Shown here: in pieces, positions 61,472 through 64,000 of the stretch | Layout: every line of letters begins with the position of its first letter | Numbering within the stretch: position 1 is the stretch's first letter | From: JAMHWF01 sp048500255 | GTDB lineage: Bacteria > Pseudomonadota > Gammaproteobacteria > Burkholderiales > Burkholderiaceae_C | Assembly (NCBI GenBank): GCA_048500255.1 | Contig: JASNYH010000007.1 | Location: 1 to 64,000, forward strand | DNA: 64,000 nt | Reading direction: 5' to 3' | Notes under the pieces: generated by a model | Database searches by the model: none | What the model was told of the DNA's origin: nothing | Seen by the model: only the letters and a program-made list of their open reading frames with translations | Translations under genes and position numbers: made by a program

Positions 61472-61852
61472 ATGACCGACCCCCGACAGGCCCTCGTCTG
61501 CGACGACAACCAGCTCAACAGCCGGCTCGTCGCCGTCTTCCTCAAGAAGCTGGGCTGGCAGGCCCATATCGTCGACAGCGGCGCCGCGGCGCTGGCCGCG
61601 CTCGCCGAACGCCCGTTCGACCTCGTGCTGCTCGACATGCGCATGCCCGGCATGAGCGGCGAAGAGGTGTGCCGGCGCATCCGCGACGACGCGCGCCTGG
61701 CGGCGCTGCCGGTGGTCGCCTACACGGCGCACAGCACGCCCGACGAGAAGGAGCGCATCCTGGCTGCCGGCTTCAGCGGCCTGCTCGTCAAGCCGACGTC
61801 GTTCGCCGACCTGCGCGACGCCTGCGACGAGTTCGTGGCGTCGGTGCGCTGA
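61472..61852 (+). CDS. Single-domain response regulator (CheY-like)
   Basis: The 126-residue receiver has DD at residues 10-11 (ALVCDDNQLN), phospho-Asp55 in VLLDMRMPGMSG, and the conserved Thr and Lys in AYTAHST and LVKPTSF. There is no output domain. It resembles the receiver modules of hybrid kinases and may act in the phosphorelay of the Hpt protein at 63623. The EAL gene starts 10 bp downstream in the same direction. Confidence 0.9.
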   Translation: MTDPRQALVCDDNQLNSRLVAVFLKKLGWQAHIVDSGAAALAALAERPFDLVLLDMRMPGMSGEEVCRRIRDDARLAALPVVAYTAHSTPDEKERILAAGFSGLLVKPTSFADLRDACDEFVASVR

Positions 61853-61862
61853 GCTGCGTGCG

Positions 61863-63122
61863 ATGGACGACGTCGCCCTCCAGCCGGCGCCGGCGCCGGC
61901 GCTGAGCTTCGCGGCGCCCGCGCCCGCCGAACGCACGGCCTGGCTGCTGATCCGCGACGCCGGCGAGGCGCACGCCATCGCCGGCGCCCTCGAGGCCGCC
62001 GGCTGGCGCATCGAGGCCGTCGAGCACACGCTGGCCGCGATGCACACCCGCATCGGCACCGTCGCCAGGCCACCGGCCGTCATCGTCAGCGGGCTGCGCT
62101 TCGACGACGGCGACGCGATGCAGCTGATCCGCATCCTGGCGCGCCGCGGCTGGCGCTCGGCGCTGTTCTTCGCCAGCCACCAGCAGCGCGCCGTCATCAA
62201 GGCTGCCGTCACGATGGCCGGTGCCTGCGGCGTCGCCGTCGCTGGCGTCGCCGAGCAGCCGGTCGACGCGGCGGCGATCGCGCGCAGCCTGGCCGCGTAC
62301 CGCACGCCCGATGCGGCGCCGCGTCGCCGCCCGCCGCCGGAGCCGCTCGAGAAGGACGAACTGCTCGACCTGCTCGACCGCGGCGCGCTCGAGCCGTGGA
62401 TGCAGCCCAAGCTGCGCATCGCCAGCCGCGAGATCGTCGGCTTCGAGGCGCTGCTGCGCGCGCACGACGCCGCTGGCGCGCTCGTCATGCCCGACCGCCT
62501 GGTCGGCGCGCTGGCGACGCACGGCCTGCTCGACCAGGCGACGATGCACATGGCGCGCCAGACCGTCGAGTTCGTCGCCGGCTGCCTGGGCGACGGCATG
62601 GCCGTCAGCGCGTCGATCAACGTGTCGATGCAGTCGCTGTCGAACCTGGCGTTCTGCCAGGAGCTCGAGCGCACCGTCACGCACGTCGGCCTCGATCCGA
62701 GCTGGATCACGATCGAGATCACCGAGACCGACGCAATGGCCGACCTGTCGCTCGTCATCGAGAACACGGCGCGCATCCGCATGCTCGGTTTCAATCTCTC
62801 GATCGACGACTTCGGCACGGCCTATTCGAGCCTGTACCAGCTGTCGCGCATCCCGTTCTCGGAGCTCAAGATCGAGCGCGCCTTCGTCACCGACATCGAC
62901 CGCGACCCGGGCAAGCAGGCCATCGTGCAGGCCTGCACGCAGCTCGGCCGCGCGCTCGGCCTGCACGTCGTCGCCGAGGGCGTCGAGACGCGGCGCGAAT
63001 ACGACGCCGTGCACCGCTGCGGCGTGACCGAGGTGCAGGGCTGGCTGGTCTCGCGCCCGATGCCGGTGCGGCTGGCGCGCGAGTGGCTGGGCGCGCTGCC
63101 CGACCTGCGCATGGAAGTCTGA
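61863..63122 (+). CDS. EAL-domain cyclic-di-GMP phosphodiesterase with degenerate receiver
   Basis: The 419-residue protein has an N-terminal receiver-like domain (about 25-145) in which the phospho-Asp is not evident (VIVSGLRFDDGDA). An EAL domain follows (about 160-415). Catalytic residues are mostly visible: E in GFEALLRA, N in SINVS, E in ITIEITETDA, DD in IDDFGTAYSS (the usual G is A), K in LKIERAFV, E in VAEGVET and Q in EVQGW. It should hydrolyse c-di-GMP and lower biofilm formation. The G-to-A change in loop 6 may alter dimerisation. The ATG lies 10 bp after the receiver stop. Confidence 0.85.
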   Translation: MDDVALQPAPAPALSFAAPAPAERTAWLLIRDAGEAHAIAGALEAAGWRIEAVEHTLAAMHTRIGTVARPPAVIVSGLRFDDGDAMQLIRILARRGWRSALFFASHQQRAVIKAAVTMAGACGVAVAGVAEQPVDAAAIARSLAAYRTPDAAPRRRPPPEPLEKDELLDLLDRGALEPWMQPKLRIASREIVGFEALLRAHDAAGALVMPDRLVGALATHGLLDQATMHMARQTVEFVAGCLGDGMAVSASINVSMQSLSNLAFCQELERTVTHVGLDPSWITIEITETDAMADLSLVIENTARIRMLGFNLSIDDFGTAYSSLYQLSRIPFSELKIERAFVTDIDRDPGKQAIVQACTQLGRALGLHVVAEGVETRREYDAVHRCGVTEVQGWLVSRPMPVRLAREWLGALPDLRMEV

Positions 63123-63161
63123 GCGCGGCGCGCCGCTCGGCGCGCCCCCGTCGGGCCGGCC

Positions 63162-63626
63162 TCAGTGCGGCGCGCGCAGGATGCCGGCGTCGCCCGTTGT
63201 CGCCACGTACTGGCGCAGCACGGTCGCCAGGCGCTGCGGGCTGTACGGCTTGACGACGAAGCCCCCGATGCCCAGTTCGACGGCGCGGCGCACGACCTCG
63301 GGCTTGCTGTAGGCCGACACCATCACGACGAACACCTGCTTGTCGATCGCGCGCACCTGCTCGAGCACGGCCAGGCCGTCGAGCTCGGGCATGTCGATGT
63401 CGAGCAGCGTGAGGCGCGGCTTGAGCAGGTTGAACTGCGCGAGCGCCGCCGTGCCGTCGCGCACCTCGTGCAGCTCGGCGTGGACCATCGGCTTGAGCAG
63501 CCGCGTGAGCAGCTGCAGGCTCGAGTGGTTGTCGTCGGCAATCAGGATGCGGCGCACGTCGGCCTTGGCGTCGGCGGGTGCGGCGGGGGAGGCGGCGGTC
63601 GAGGTTTCCATGGCGTCGTCCTTCAT
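63162..63626 (-). CDS. Single-domain response regulator
   Basis: The 154-residue protein has a disordered N-terminus (about 1-30) and a receiver with RRILIADDNHSSLQLL, phospho-Asp in TLLDIDMPELDG and Lys in VVKPYSP. The ATG at 63626 overlaps the hybrid-kinase stop by ATGA, so it is coupled to it. METSTAAS at 63611 is an alternative start. It probably receives phosphate from the Hpt domain next to it. Confidence 0.88.
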   Translation of the reverse strand: MKDDAMETSTAASPAAPADAKADVRRILIADDNHSSLQLLTRLLKPMVHAELHEVRDGTAALAQFNLLKPRLTLLDIDMPELDGLAVLEQVRAIDKQVFVVMVSAYSKPEVVRRAVELGIGGFVVKPYSPQRLATVLRQYVATTGDAGILRAPH

Positions 63627-64000
63627 CGTCCAGCGTTCAGCAAGGCGCCGCGCGCCTCGAGGATCAGGCCCTCGCACAGCACGGTGGCGCGGCCGTTGCG
63701 GCCGGCCTTGAGCTCGGCCTCGACCTGCGCCGACATGTCGGTCAGGCGGGCGAATCCGTACGAGCCGGCCGTGCCCTTGAGCACGTGCAGCAGCGACTTC
63801 AGCTCGTCCCAGTCGGCGCGCTGCAGCGCGGCGCGGATCGCGTCGATCTGCGCCGGCAGCCCGGCGCGGAACTCGGCGGTCAGCGCGGCGATCTCGCGCG
63901 CATAGTCCTCGTCGCCGTCGGCGCTGGTCAGCGGCTGCGTGTTGGCCGCGACCAGCGAGGCGATCACCTGGTAGAAGCGCTCGCGCTCGACCGGCTTGGC
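63623..64000 (-). CDS. Hybrid sensor histidine kinase, C-terminal end with Hpt domain (partial)
   Basis: The gene runs off the right edge. The first visible codons (AKPVERERFYQV) are the end of a receiver with its conserved Lys-Pro. An Hpt domain follows, with the phospho-His in LLHVLKGTAGSYGFARLTDMSAQVE. It is therefore the tail of a hybrid kinase of the BarA/ArcB type. No ATG start lies here. The response regulator gene follows with an ATGA overlap. Confidence 0.85.
   Translation of the reverse strand, partial: AKPVERERFYQVIASLVAANTQPLTSADGDEDYAREIAALTAEFRAGLPAQIDAIRAALQRADWDELKSLLHVLKGTAGSYGFARLTDMSAQVEAELKAGRNGRATVLCEGLILEARGALLNAGR

Overview
The window is GC-rich (roughly 70% by eye), densely coded and has no tRNA, rRNA, insertion sequence or CRISPR array that I can see. 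A Bug-type solute-binding protein, a MobA/MobR pair, DUF3240 beside an HME-RND pump, NhaR-type and other LysR regulators and the codon use all point to a betaproteobacterium of the order Burkholderiales. This is inference from gene content, not a database match.

Layout. (1) 1-8.6 kb is aromatic-compound metabolism: a partial FAD monooxygenase, DUF2783, 4-hydroxyphenylpyruvate dioxygenase, a LysR regulator divergent from a VanB-type reductase and VanA-type Rieske oxygenase, a MetE-like methyltransferase, a Bug binding protein and a coniferyl-alcohol-dehydrogenase-like SDR. (2) 8.7-10.9 kb holds an NfeD/slipin pair. (3) 11.1-20.1 kb is a sulfane-sulfur module. A plus-strand operon (ArsR-rhodanese regulator, DsrE, MFS, persulfide-dioxygenase-like MBL enzyme, MFS) converges on a minus-strand operon (DUF4395, a histidine kinase with a Cys-rich N-terminus, an NtrC-type regulator). 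That operon diverges from TusA-like, DsrE and methyltransferase genes, which sit behind a convincing sigma-54 promoter and a palindromic upstream site. (4) 20.1-24 kb has a truncated methyltransferase, an unknown gene and the mobR/mobA pair for 3-hydroxybenzoate. (5) 23.9-29.7 kb encodes a TetR-controlled tripartite ABC exporter and a cytochrome b561. (6) 29.8-36.1 kb is an HME-RND metal efflux operon whose adaptor gene carries an in-frame TAG; it is followed by a decayed MATE gene and an orphan HipA/YjjJ kinase gene. (7) 38.7-48.4 kb is a LitR/CarH-type B12 photoreceptor gene followed by a tightly overlapping run of ten genes for lipid modification: two CFA-synthase-type methyltransferases, a desaturase, a flavin oxidoreductase, DUF1365, DUF1295, DUF2878, DUF6134, a lipocalin and a DUF4397 lipoprotein. 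(8) 48.4-50.5 kb is a bufferin operon (bufA, bufB, bufC) with an ECF-type promoter. (9) 50.6-59.6 kb contains an MmcB-like nuclease gene, a KaiC-like ATPase with a hybrid kinase, a nuclease-XPD helicase fusion behind a LexA-like box, an HPF-like protein, an NhaR-type regulator and a TerC/Alx protein. (10) 59.6-64 kb is signalling: a chemotaxis receptor, two single-domain receivers, an EAL protein and the C-terminal end of a hybrid kinase with Hpt.

The most interesting systems are the light/B12-controlled lipid operon, with 11-bp direct repeats at the litR promoter, and the sulfur module, where sensor, regulator, sigma-54 promoter and candidate enhancer site can all be read from the sequence. 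Other points worth checking are the amber codon in the metal-efflux adaptor, a shared LysR-type box linking the NhaR-like regulator to both terC and the HPF-like gene, and matching LexA-like boxes before two nuclease genes.
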